From assembly GCA_030549335.1 (NCBI GenBank), contig JAUKPH010000017.1:10997501-11061500 (forward strand): DNA of 64,000 bases, given 5' to 3'. Of the stretch, positions 35,185 to 46,044 are shown piece after piece. Below the pieces are notes generated by a model. That model was not told where the DNA came from. It was given only the letters and a program-made list of their open reading frames with translations, and did not search any database. Made by a program: the position numbers and the translations under genes. This DNA is from Pontederia crassipes (Eukaryota > Streptophyta > Magnoliopsida > Commelinales > Pontederiaceae). Position 1 is the stretch's first letter. Each line of letters opens with the position of its first letter.

Positions 35185-35364
35185 TTTGAGGTCAATTAGA
35201 CTAACTTAGATAGTTTAGATTAGTTTTTAGTTCATTTGTTAGGCCAATTTCAGTTTTTACAAGTTATCATTCCCAATTTTCAATTTTTGTACAAATTTCT
35301 TTCTTTTTTTTGAATTTCTTTCTTTTTTTTGAATTTGATACTTCTGAATTGAATTTATGTAGAT

Positions 35365-35579
35365 TTGGAACTTCAAGAAGACATCTACCTATCTGATCCT
35401 CAATTGAAAGAAGATTCAATAGGAGAAGGAGATTGCAAAGAGAAGAGGCTAGGAGAAGAACTTTTGAGAAGGAGACTACCAATCAAAACAAGGCTGCTCC
35501 TAGGACATTTAGGGATCATTATTCATCCAGCAATTGCAGAAAATTATGATTTTGACTTCTGAGAAAGAAAGAAGAAAAG
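35365..35579 (+). pseudogene. Short gag-like remnant of element C
   Basis: A 65-codon frame is open. In an alternative frame near 35488-35530 the sequence reads QNKAAPRTFRDHYSSS, like the RTxRD segment at the start of Athila-group gag proteins. This suggests a frameshifted vestige. Confidence 0.4.
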
Positions 35580-36542
35580 ATGGATATGAGTTGGCAAACT
35601 TGGTCCTATGACTATTATCAATCAAGTGAAACACCCTTGAGCCAGGAGGAATTGAATTCTACAGTTGGAGAACCATCACAAGTTCATTGCAATCAAGGAT
35701 CACCACAATTTCAACAGTCCTCTAATGCTTACATGTATGCCTCATATGGTCATGAAAATTCTAATTACTGGAATCAAGAGGAAGGTTTCTCAACTAGTAG
35801 TCATTATGTTTCAAATTATTGGAATCCTGAGCAAGACTTCTCAAGCAGCAATCCTTATGTTTATGACTCACAAAATCATTTGTATTACCATCACAATCAA
35901 GGTCAAGAGTCAAATTTTCAGGTTGCTACCATGGATATTTCAGAAAATCAGCAATCACTTAATCAATCCATAGAGTCAGAAATGAAGATTATGTTGGAGA
36001 ACTTCATGAGGCGGCAGGACGAGCAACTTGCAAACTTGGAAAGAATATGTATGAAAGTAGATGTTCTTGGAGCTGGATATCAAGCCTTGGAGGCCAAGCT
36101 TTATTTGCAGTCCAGTCAAGAAGTCCCACAAATCCAATCTGCCCTTCTGAAAGAAGAAATTCAGGAAATGAATATGAGAATTGAGAAAGAGATGAATGAA
36201 GAAAAAGAAGTAGTTATGGAGGCTGAAATTGAAAAAGAGTCTATCATACTTATAGAACAAGTCAAGAAACAAGATGAAGTTGCTGAAGTTATTGAAAAAG
36301 CTACTCCAATGATACCAGCAATGAATCACATTGAAGACCCACTCATAAGGTTCCCATCCAATGAAAAATTAATTCTAGAAGACTCTGATTTTGATTCTTT
36401 GGAGAAACTATCAGATACACTCCTTTGTGATGAGGGCTGCAACTCAATTCACTTATTATGTATCCCTAAAGATGAGTTACTTCATGCACTCAACTGTTCA
36501 AAAGTTCTACTTGAAGCAATTTGCTCCACAAACCATCATTGA
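35580..36542 (+). CDS. 320-residue ORF of element C, function unknown
   Basis: An uninterrupted frame starting MDMSWQTWSYDYYQSSE. Residues 1-125 are rich in Tyr, Asn, Gln and Ser, with two related NYWNxExxFSxSxxYV units near residues 61-92. Residues about 130-245 are strongly charged and likely coiled coil (EEIQEMNMRIEKEMNEEKE). The C-terminal part is acidic and ends with LHALNCSKVLLEA. I see no protease, polymerase, nuclease or zinc-knuckle motif. It takes the position of gag-pol and is intact although the element's 5' LTR is not. It may be a gag-like accessory protein or captured host sequence. I do not know its function. Confidence 0.6.
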   Translation: MDMSWQTWSYDYYQSSETPLSQEELNSTVGEPSQVHCNQGSPQFQQSSNAYMYASYGHENSNYWNQEEGFSTSSHYVSNYWNPEQDFSSSNPYVYDSQNHLYYHHNQGQESNFQVATMDISENQQSLNQSIESEMKIMLENFMRRQDEQLANLERICMKVDVLGAGYQALEAKLYLQSSQEVPQIQSALLKEEIQEMNMRIEKEMNEEKEVVMEAEIEKESIILIEQVKKQDEVAEVIEKATPMIPAMNHIEDPLIRFPSNEKLILEDSDFDSLEKLSDTLLCDEGCNSIHLLCIPKDELLHALNCSKVLLEAICSTNHH

Positions 36543-37150
36543 TCAGTTGAAGAATGTCAACATCTTAGGGTCAAAGATGAAAAAACATCAAAAGAGAAGA
36601 AGTGGCCTGAACTTGAAGCAAGCACTAATTCATTTGAAGTCATTCAAAGTTCTAAAGTCTCACCCAACTCATTTTCCATTGGGCAACTGGTTATGACAAC
36701 AAAGCCACATGATGAAACTGAAATGGCCAAGGAGAATACAAAAGCAGAAGAAATTTCTTTCCAAATAGAGGCTATAGTAGAAGTCGGATTTGTAGAAGGA
36801 ATTGAACATTCAATGAAGGAAGATCATTGCTTACCTATTGAAAGATGGAACCAAGAGCTCAAAGATCTTCCAACAATGCTGCATTTAAAGAGGTCATTGA
36901 AGAAATGATTGCTTAAATAAGATAGTGATTCAGGAGATTCAGATGTCATAGATGAGAAGTTAATATATTTCTGGTACAATGAAGGAGGGATACATCCAAC
37001 TGAAAAACGAAGGTCAAATATTGTGAAACTAAGAGATTCATACTTAATTAGTGAAGCTGTCCACAGATTGAGATCTCTACTTGATCATATCACACTATTT
37101 AAACCTCCTTAACATCAAGAGTTGTAATAATGTCTAGCCAAATACATTAA
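36543..37150 (+). pseudogene. Coding-like continuation of the element C ORF, interrupted
   Basis: Frames at 36693-36908 and beyond have Glu/Lys-rich, coding-like composition (EMAKENTKAEEISFQIEAI). Stops and frame changes prevent a single reading. It may be the decayed 3' part of the 320-residue ORF. Confidence 0.35.
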
Positions 37151-37627
37151 AGAAAGGCACTTCTTGGGAGGTAACCCAAGCCATTATCTACCTAATCTTT
37201 CTATTTTTGCAGGAATAAGTGGTGAGGAACAGGTTCAATTCACAAGTCTCAAATTCAGGGAGTACCCATACCCCCTTATTTTTTATTTTTCCATTGAAAA
37301 CTTAATGATAACTGATAATATATTTCTCATTATGCTACATTGATCATATCATCATCTGAATTAACATTCATTTTAGTTATCCCAATCTGCTATAGCCCAA
37401 TTTTAGTGAATTTCAGAAATTCCCAATGCAATGTTGAATTCTGCACTAAAAAATCTGATTAGTTGCAAATTTACTATTCCACTGATATCCTTTGTTTCTC
37501 TGCAGGATCAGTTGCAACTAATGAAGATTAGATCACCCAAAATTTCTGGATGAAGTGCCAAGAGGATTCAAGTGCTCAATTTAATGCATTTCATTCCCAC
37601 CCACCCCTCTCCCTTGCCTTTTATTTT

Positions 37628-37666
37628 CAACACTAGGGACAGTGTTGAGAATAAGCTTGGGGGAGG
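37628..37666 (+). other. Hairpin plus polypurine module, element C internal copy
   Basis: CAACACT...AGTGTTG forms a 7-bp stem, and AAGCTTGGGGGAGG follows after 5 nt. The layout matches the true 3' polypurine site at 38624-38661, but this copy lies 1 kb inside the LTR. Confidence 0.7.
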
Positions 37667-38623
37667 AAACCTGGTGCTGTTCTAACTTTTACACCATGCT
37701 TTCAATTGATTTTAATGTTCATATCATAAATCATACCAGGTTATCAGTAAAATTTGCAAGTTATCATTGGTTTTCACAAGTTATCATTAGTTATCACTCG
37801 GTTATCAATTTTTGGACCCAACTAAATTTTGAATTCACTTTGACTCTAAAATGGGTAGAATACTTCATTATGATAGTGGGTGCACTCCAATACCAAGTGG
37901 CCAACTTGGCCACTAGCCTTCTTGCTTCAATTGACATTTTAAATTCAGATGCATTTGAATGAATTTTCAGCTGAAATTTTCTTTTTTTGTGGATTAACAC
38001 TAGCTACATTCAGGGATCATTTGGAAAGTAGAAGATGTCTAGAAAGGAGTCAAGGATCTTACTGCCATGTTAAATAGGATTTCTTGACTATTTACATTTA
38101 AGGATCTAACCTATACTTGAGTTTGAACCATTGCTCACTTCATGAACAGAATGAAAAAGAAAGAAAAAGAAAAATGAAAAGTTGCATCTTGCATTGCATG
38201 CATACATGAATAAAGAGAGTGAAATTCCAAAAAGGAACCTCTCCTGAATAAAGTCAGAATTTTTATCCTGTGACCAGCATGAATAAAAATCAGGTTCAAA
38301 CCTGTTTATTGCATCCTCATGAATAAAAGTCAGGTTGTCAAACCTGTTTATGCAAAGGAAGAAAAATCTGTTCATGAAGAGATTAATGTTTCAAACTTTT
38401 TAGTAAAGTTGACAATCCTTATAATCCAAATCAGTTAATGTTAGTACTTCTATCATGGCTTAAATTTTCTTTAACCTTTGTGACTCCTCAGCTAGAATTT
38501 GGGATTGGAAAGAATGTGATAGAATATTAACCAAGTGGCCGAAACTCATCTAGATCTTATTCAGCTGATTTCTTTATTCATTTGTGAGTGGTAAATTCAA
38601 ATTCATCCTTAATTTATGAATGA
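37667..38623 (+). other. Non-coding 3' region of element C
   Basis: Includes a cluster of TTATCA words at 37740-37805 and repeated ATGAATAAA(A/G)(A/T)CAGGTT phrases near 38278-38345. No convincing gene. Confidence 0.5.
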
Positions 38624-38661
38624 TTTGCTTGAGGACAAGCAAAAGGCTAAGCTTGGGGGAG
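38624..38661 (+). other. Hairpin plus polypurine tract at the 3' LTR of element C
   Basis: TTTGCTTG-AGGA-CAAGCAAA makes a perfect 8-bp stem with a 4-nt loop. AAGCTTGGGGGAG follows 5 nt later, just before the LTR start at 38664. Confidence 0.8.
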
Positions 38662-38663
38662 TT

Positions 38664-41454
38664 TGATCACTAGCTGATCACTATATGTTTCTAGCTCATT
38701 TTAGATGTAATTCATACATATCGAGTCTCACTTTTGCCTATTTTTGGGCCAATTATACTTGGAATGCATACATTGTGATAACTAGTTTATATTCCTCATT
38801 TCATACTTAATTCCATGTGCATAGAGGTTCTGAAATGCTAAAATCCATTAATATTTAAATTCTATGCCAAGTTATCATTTTGAGAACAAGTTATCATTCC
38901 TATATGTCAAGTTATCATTATTTTGAATGAACTGATTTTCAATGGTTTTCTTGCCCTAAATCCATCATTATCATGTATAAATCATATTTGGATAGTCATA
39001 TCTCAACTTGTGCAAAGTTTTAAGTTCATTTGAACAAGTTATCATTTTTCCTTTGCCAAGTTATCGTTAAAGGGCAATTCTATCATTTTGACATGCAAAA
39101 TCATTAATTCTGCATAGCCTTAAGCAATCATCTTATTATTGTTCTAACTCATTGCTGGTTAAATTTCATCACATTTGGATAACCACAACTCAAGTTATCA
39201 CAAGTTATCGTTTTTAAATCATACAAGTTATCGTTTTTAGGCACCCAAGTTATCACTTCTTAGAAATCTCATTCATATTTGATTTCTAAATGCACTCACT
39301 TGTTACTCCAGTCCATTTGATGCTTCTAATGCTTTGAATCACTTGCATTTGGATAATTCCTATGATTTGTGACAAGTTATCATTCCGGGCCCCTAAATTC
39401 ATTAATAACGATACAAGTTACCACTCCTACACAACTTCTAATCTCATTTGATATCTGAGCTAGCAATTATCATCACCTTATTCATTATTTGTCAAAACAC
39501 CATTCAAGGGCTTTGATGCTTGCTGTTTGGGGATTTGTAGCAGGGAGAAAGGTGGCCAAAAAGTGGAAAAAGGTAGGGGGACCACTTATTTCCTACACCG
39601 AAAGCTGTCACTGCAGCAAGGAATCTTCAGGCCAGAAACAGGTGGCTGCAATCAGGAGGATTAGAGAACATTCTGATGTTGATCCAAAGGTGGAGAGGAG
39701 TCATATAAAAGGTTGAATTTCTGGAGGAGGAAAGGAGGGCTGGTCATTTAGGGTTTGGAGCAAGGAGAGGGCTGTTGGAGCTACTGCTGAAGGAGCTCAA
39801 GCTGCTGCCGAGAGTCTTCAAGCTTAAATGATTTGTATCTGTTTCTCAATCCATTTGATGTTAAGCTTTGTAAAAATAAGGAGCTAAACTCCATTTCTTT
39901 TAGGATAGGGTAGTAGTTTGGATTAATTTTAGATGGATATGGACTGATTTGTAATCCTGTACTGAAATCAATTCTAGTTTTCAGATTTTAGAACTATTCT
40001 GCATTGATTCATGCTATCATTAGATCCATTTGTAAACTATGACTGAGATGTATTATTTGATCTAATCATCCTTCAGAAATGCATTAAGAGATAAAGTCAG
40101 ATTTCTGGATTCCATTTAGTTGCAAATCTGATTTCTGATTTTGGTTTCCTGAAAATCTGATTTCCTGATTTTTTTTCTGAATATGATTTCCTGAACAATT
40201 TGAATCTCTTTGTCATTGTGGACCTGATTAACCGAAATGTTGTCATTGCTCATATCTTGTTCAGGAATGAATCAAGATGTTGGCATATTATCTTTGACTC
40301 AAAACAGATTGCAAATCTGATTTCTGAACTTTAATGAAATTTGTTTTCTGATTTCCTGCTGTAAACTATTTTATCAATTGAACCCCCTGATTTTATTCAA
40401 TCATTGAGAGGCGAACCTTAGTGATCTCTTGCAGTCCAGAGATGGATTAAGAAGCAATTGATAAACCTAGTTCCATTGATATATGATTCTGATTTTCTGA
40501 ATTGCAGAATTCTATTTGCTGATTTCTAGTTTCTGATTTCCAATTGAATTCTGATTTCCATTGTTAAGCCTCATTTTAATCCACTACTGAGAGGTAGTCT
40601 TAAGGCCATTCTTGAGAGTCAGAGATGACCCAAGGAGCATTGGACAATCACTGAATTCCCCCCTTTTTGATAGGATGTTTCTTAACTCCTTTAATTGGAG
40701 TTTTGTGTGGATTTCATTCTATTTTGCAACTGAGAGGTTGAATTAAAATCCCCCTGGAATTCAGAGATGAATCAAGGAGCACAAGCACCATATTTGGGTA
40801 GATTTCATCCTGGTTTGATTGTTTGGAGTGGTTCCATCTTTTTAAGATTGCAATTTCAAGTTATCATTTCAGAATTTCTTTGAATTGTAAAAATCAGCAT
40901 TGAGCCTTCATTTGAATCCATTGATAACTTGATTTTCAGTGAGGACCCTCTTTTGATTCAATCTAGCTAATAACTATATGATCATATATTGCTTAGTTAG
41001 AGGCTAATTGAGCCGTGGGAATAGTCATTTTCAGGTTGAATCAAAAGTTGGACATTTAATGATAACTTGATCCATTTCATCCTTAATTAATTTAGATGAA
41101 CCCCAAATCCTAGAAGAACCTTACTCATTGATAGTTAAACCTTTCTAGCCATTAATTTAGCAATTATAATTCAGTTTTGCAAAAGTTTTCAAACCCCAAA
41201 ATCTGTTATCATTCTGCACTTGTTAAAAAACTGTTTTCATTTTCAACTTAAAAATATGTTTTTAGCCATTAGAGTAGAACTAATATAGATTATTTTAGGG
41301 TGTCTTAGACTTCAAATTATTTTAGATACGACAACCTGAGTCTACTACAACTTACATGTGCACTTGCAGCTAGTGAGTTGGGAGACCAAAAATTTAAAAA
41401 AAAATTCTTTAATTTCAGCAAGTTATCACTACTCAATCCCAAATATCACTATCA
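38664..41454 (+). repeat. 3' LTR of element C (2791 bp, full length)
   Basis: Complete copy with TG...CA ends. It carries many AAGTTATCA(T/C) motifs, repeated GAGAGGN-type phrases at 40405-40760 and a TATA box at 39704. Confidence 0.9.
39704..39712 (+). promoter_or_regulatory. TATA box in the 3' LTR of element C
   Basis: TATAAAAGG, the best core promoter match in this LTR. It lies in the segment missing from the 5' LTR. Confidence 0.55.
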
Positions 41455-41459
41455 AGACA
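41455..41459. repeat. Target-site duplication AGACA (right of element C)
   Basis: Pairs with AAACA at 34138-34142, one mismatch. Confidence 0.7.
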
Positions 41460-41775
41460 CAATCCGAAGTTTGCCTATAATCAGAATAAAGGCCAACCTT
41501 CTAGCCCATCAAAAGATTATATACTGAGAAGGCAACCTCATGCTCCCCAATATCAATCATCAAATCATATGCAGGAGATGATGGCACAGATAATAGATAC
41601 TATGCAATCGTTGCAAAAAGATATGGAGTCTAGAGCCACTAATTAGGATGCATCAATTCGAAATTTGGAAAGACAACTGGGCCAGATGGAGGCACAACTG
41701 ACTGGACGTACATCGGGCTCCCTCCCAAGCAACACAGAGAAAAATCCAAGGGGAGAAAAGCAAAATAGGCCTTGA
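41460..41775 (+). pseudogene. Athila-like gag of element B, second part
   Basis: Continues element B's gag after the insertion with NPKFAYNQNKGQP, and then the C-terminal signature SIRNLERQLGQMEAQL and GSLPSNTEKNPRGE. In autonomous Athila elements this precedes the protease. Here a stop follows, and no protease or polymerase is found downstream. Confidence 0.85.
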
Positions 41776-42099
41776 TCTTCATCGAGACTAAGTCAAGCTG
41801 ATGACTATAAATCAGAACTATATTTTTTATCTTTAGATTAGTTTTTAATTAGTTGTTGATTAATATCTTAGTTATCTTAAATTAGTTTGGGTGATTTTAT
41901 TTATTTAGTTTTTTTAGGCATTTCATTCTTTTTATCTTTTTATTTATTTATTTATTTAAATGTTTGGAGTCATCTAATTAATATTTCATTTGTGCTAGGG
42001 GAGAAATGAGGACATGCCAACGAGACACATGCATGCATCGAAATTTGAATCATGTTACGTGGCATGCATGCACATTCATTCCAAAAAAAAGGGGCGTAA

Positions 42100-43190
42100 G
42101 ACCTGAGACAAGGCGAAATGAGAAGAACTGTCACCTCGTTACAGCCGAGCTTCACCTCGATGTCCATGCACCTCGATGACCAGGCCGTAAAGACTCCAAC
42201 GAACATGACAAGATGAGCTGCCACCCTCATTACGCCCTGCCACCACAACCCTGTTCCCGTTACGGCCGAGATGCCACACCGGCCGCCACTAACCTCAGAG
42301 AAAACGCCACCTGTTCTTTTTACGGCCAACTGTCACACAAACATGCATGAGCTCGGACATGACAGGGCAAAATGGACGACTCACATGGAAATTGGCCAAT
42401 CACTATGGCCCAAATTCCAATGGATATGACCCTTCACTGCGCGCCGTCAGAACATGTATTACCCCCGTAATTTGATCTATAAAATCTTACCCCTTCTCAT
42501 GTTTTGCAGATCAATCACCGCCGTCTCGCCCTTTCTTACTTACGGCCGAAGTTCCAGCGCTCCCCCTGTTCCTTACGGCCGATCTTCCACACCGCGGACC
42601 GGAGACGACCCCATTACGCCCCAGATGTGTTACGGTCGAGCCTCAACATCGCGCACCGCCGCTCTCTTACGCCCTCTGACAACAGCAGCACTCTCTGCTT
42701 ACGGCCGAGCCACCGCGCACCGAGATACCATCTTCTTTACAGCCGAAGTCACACCGCGCACCGCCGCTCTCTTACGGCCAAACTCCAATCTCCAGCCGAG
42801 CTTTTCTCCTTACGGTCGAGACGTCAGCTGCCATCACCACGGTCGTCAACTTACGGGCGCAATCTCCACAATCATTGACTCCGGCCGAGGTTCCTTATCG
42901 ACTTACCCCTTTACGGCCGACACTCAACATATGTGTTATGGCCGAGAGACTTTGCGACTGACCAAGGTCTCTTCCTTACGGCCGAGATTCAACCACCAAT
43001 TTCACCGATGACATCTCTTTGCCTTACAGCCGAGTCATCTATCCGAGCTCTTCATTGAATCGGCCGACATAGAGTATAGAGATTCTCTCTTGCCGACATT
43101 CCGACTTGGGCCGAAACTTCAACTATCGAGCCGCAACCGTTCTTTCAACCGAGCCGCCACCTTTTCTTCACTGATCCCTTCCAATATAGC
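42100..43190 (+). repeat. 3' region of element B with amplified TTACGGCCGA motifs
   Basis: TTACGGCCGA(A/G/C) and near variants occur about twenty times, densest from 42540 to 43010, often with CACCGC(G)CACCG words between. Open frames here, such as 42454-43011 with repeated YGR(S/A)S, result from the repeat and are not convincing genes. Confidence 0.75.
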
Positions 43191-43194
43191 AATG

Positions 43195-44819
43195 AGGTGA
43201 TTTGCTAATATTTGGAGGGGACATCGTGAACGACGACATTCGAATGCTCAGTCGGTCCCTCAGCCCTCACAATTAATATCCTACCCTGGAGACTATTATT
43301 GGATTAAGTCGGAGTATCAAGCTCGATATGAACGGATGTTTGAGATTCGAATTCATGCCACCAGATTTTCGGATACCGAATTACTCAGGGAGTATAATTT
43401 ACTTGCAGATATTCATCTATTATTTTCTCAAATTGGACTCTCTGACTTTGTGCATTCCTGGACTCTCAAATTGGACTCTCTCCAACTAATTATGGAATTT
43501 CTCTCATCCTTGGAGGTCTTTAATTTAGACGGCAGGAATTATGATCAGCCCCGCATTTCATTCCAACTTTATGGGCGGCTCTTTGAGAGATTAATAATAT
43601 TTATGGATTCCCCAACCATGGATCTCCTTCTGTACCTGCTGACTTTGATGCTGAAACTTTTTGGAAACAGATAAGAGAAGAAGACCGATTGGTTTAGAAC
43701 ATAGCTAAAGATAGCTCAATTCAGAATTCTGTTATGCGCTACGTCCATCGCATTCTAAACACACATTAAGTGGACGCAGTGATAATGATGGGGCCGTCTC
43801 AGAGGGAGAGTTATATCTTATCCACAGCATGCTCTATAGAACTCCTATTAATGTGGGTGCTTTCATCATTCGTCGATTCCAGCGCCGCACTACTCATCGT
43901 GGCGGTAGCATTAATATGGGCGCCCTTCTCACACCTATTGCTCAGCACCTACAACTTGACTTGGATGATCTTGAAGCTGTGCCAGGAGGCTATGGGTCTC
44001 GTGAAGACCAACAACTCAGGGATCAAAGTTTTTATTTTTAAAGGCCACGATCAGGAGGTGCCTTGCTCAGATCGAGATGCTTTTACGCCTATTAATCCAA
44101 ATAATTAGCTCCTTTTTAGGCAGGTCGCGGCTCCATTAATCTCACCTGCAGGATCATCTGTCCCAGTTGATCAGCCACACCAAGATGAAGCATTCTCCTA
44201 GTTTGATTCTACTAACTATGCGGCGGCTCAACAGACTTTCAGCAGCCACAAGTTTTCCAAACTGTATCACCGGTAGCTTCCCGATGCTCTTTCACCCTAT
44301 ATGCCGGTGTCTTCTCTGATTCCATCCCCAGCACAAGAAAGCTCTTCATATTCTTCGTTTATACCGGCCACTCCTTATGAGGAATGCGATCCGATGGAAG
44401 TATCTGTCCCTTTACAGGAACCGGTGCGGAATCACTATATAGCACCCGAGCCTACTTTCACTTCAGCTCTAGAGCAGACTTACCATCCACCTCAGCCACC
44501 TCAGTCTGACTATGCTTTCATGCAAAACTTATGGGAATCAATGTATGATAAGCAACTTTGTCAGGCAAGGGAGTTTCACACTTTTCAAGAAGAGCAACTT
44601 CGTCAAGCAGGAGAGCTGCACGCTATTCAAGAAGAGCAACATCGACAGGCCCAGGAGTTGACCAACATTCGAGCTGACTTTAGCAATATGGATGATCGTC
44701 AGGGTCGCTTCGAATCCCTCTAGAATCAGCATGTTCGCATGATGAGGCGCATCCATGAGTATCATATACGCCAAGGACATCTCGGCTACCATCCACCATC
44801 GCCACCTCACAGACAGTAA
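43195..44819 (+). pseudogene. Athila ORF1-like region of element B
   Basis: Broken frames read MFEIRIHATRFSDTELLREY and IMEFLSSLEVFNLDG (43336-43674), INVGAFIIRRFQRRTTHRGG and DLDDLEAVPGG (43829-44041), and a Pro/Gln-rich, coiled-coil tail with EEQLRQAGELHAIQEEQ (44301-44723). The order and motifs resemble the ORF1 protein encoded 3' of pol in Athila elements. Its role is uncertain. Several stops and frameshifts interrupt it. Confidence 0.65.
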
Positions 44820-44908
44820 ATCCGGTTGTGTCTTTTTCCTTTTCTTTATTTTTCATTTCTTTATTTTCCCGTATTATTAAGTATGTATCACTTTCCCTTG
44901 TTGGCCTA

Positions 44909-44944
44909 ACACTGAGGACAGTGTCTGGTTCAAGCTTGGGGGAG
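44909..44944 (+). other. Hairpin plus polypurine module, element B internal copy
   Basis: ACACTG-AGGA-CAGTGT is a perfect 6-bp stem with a 4-nt loop, followed after 7 nt by AAGCTTGGGGGAG and TTTGCATTTC. It lies 1.1 kb inside the 3' LTR. Confidence 0.75.
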
Positions 44945-46005
44945 TTTGCATTTCATGCATTGCATGTTTCTTTCTTTTTATTTGCCTATCTATGCAACTA
45001 TTTCTAAAAATCCAAAAAAATTTGAAAAATTGAAAAAAAAAATTCCAAAAAAATACCATTGCATGCATTTATTTTGCTACCATCTTACTAACTTTCATCT
45101 TAAAGTCTTAATTATCTTTTAGTAAAAATTCAAAGACATATTGTTAATTGATGAAATTTGAATGCTTTTTGTTCTTATCACGTCTATTTTAGTATCAAAC
45201 TTATGAACTGTGTACCTATGCTAAATAGAATTATGAATGTCTAGACGATAAAATCATATTCATGTATTTTTATTTATTTCTTTTAAGTCTTGATAGTAGT
45301 AGCATTTTTATTGACCACATTAAGTATTCCTTGAGCTTAAAAAAATGTGAAAAAAATAGTAAAAAAAAGAATAAAGTTATGTGTAGGTACAAAAGTTTTA
45401 TCCGGAACCAAGGTGTGTTCGGGTAATTAGATCCGTAGGGGTTCATGCCTGGCGACCTAAGGACAATTGCTCTGGGATCCGTCGATCGAAAGCTTGCTAC
45501 AAGGAGCATCTTGTGAAATATGGAGAAGCACCGGAGTACTGAATCATGGCTAAGTTCGAACACTTCATTCAGAACTTTGGTTGTTCGGGTAAGTAAACTC
45601 GAGGGGTGCCTTATCATCTATTGTCCTAAGGCCATCTGGTCTGGGAGTTATCAGTCCAAAGCCCGTTACATGGACTTCCTTGTGCAATCCTGCTTGAAGA
45701 TTAGAACTTTTAAAATGATTGAAAATAAAAAAAAAGAAAAATAAAAAGAAAAAGTTTTCAGCTCAATTAGTACTTATGTGTTCAATATTAATGCTATTAT
45801 TTGACAGACAATTTATTTTTCTACAAGGCTGAATTTGAGATTGTTTAAATTTGTGTAGTATTCAAAACCTCTATGAAGCTAAGTGCATGGAAAATAATAA
45901 GGTGTTGAGTAGTATATGTGCAGAAGAACTGTGTGAGAAAATTAGTCAGTTGATGATATGGAAGCTATGATGGAACCCTTGTTCTTGAGCTTTGCTTTTG
46001 AATTT
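44945..46005 (+). other. Non-coding 3' region of element B
   Basis: AT-rich with A-runs. Two related blocks at about 45415-45510 and 45590-45680 share TTCGGGTAA and a GG(T/C)CTNNNGA layout. No gene is supported. Confidence 0.5.
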
Positions 46006-46042
46006 TTGCTTGAGGACAAGCAAGACTTTAAGCTTGGGGGAG
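46006..46042 (+). other. Hairpin plus polypurine tract at the 3' LTR of element B
   Basis: TTGCTTG-AGGA-CAAGCAA gives a 7-bp stem. AAGCTTGGGGGAG follows after 6 nt and ends 2 nt before the LTR. Confidence 0.8.
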
Positions 46043-46044
46043 TT

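Larger units (their letters stand above)
34143..41454 (+). mobile_element. Element C: non-autonomous gypsy-type LTR element nested in gag of element B
   Basis: LTRs at 34143-35160 and 38664-41454 both start TGATCACTAGCTGATCAC and end TATCACTATCA. A tRNA-Asp primer site follows the first, and a polypurine tract AAGCTTGGGGGAG precedes the second. The 5-bp flanks differ at one base. The interior (~3.5 kb) lacks every polymerase domain. Its clearest coding content is a 320-codon ORF and a short gag-like remnant. Removing C rejoins the gag of element B. Confidence 0.9.

Noticed and set aside
42454-43011. 185-codon frame with repeated YGR(S/A)S
   Set aside because: It is the translated form of the TTACGGCCGA repeats. 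The neighbouring frame is open for the same reason.
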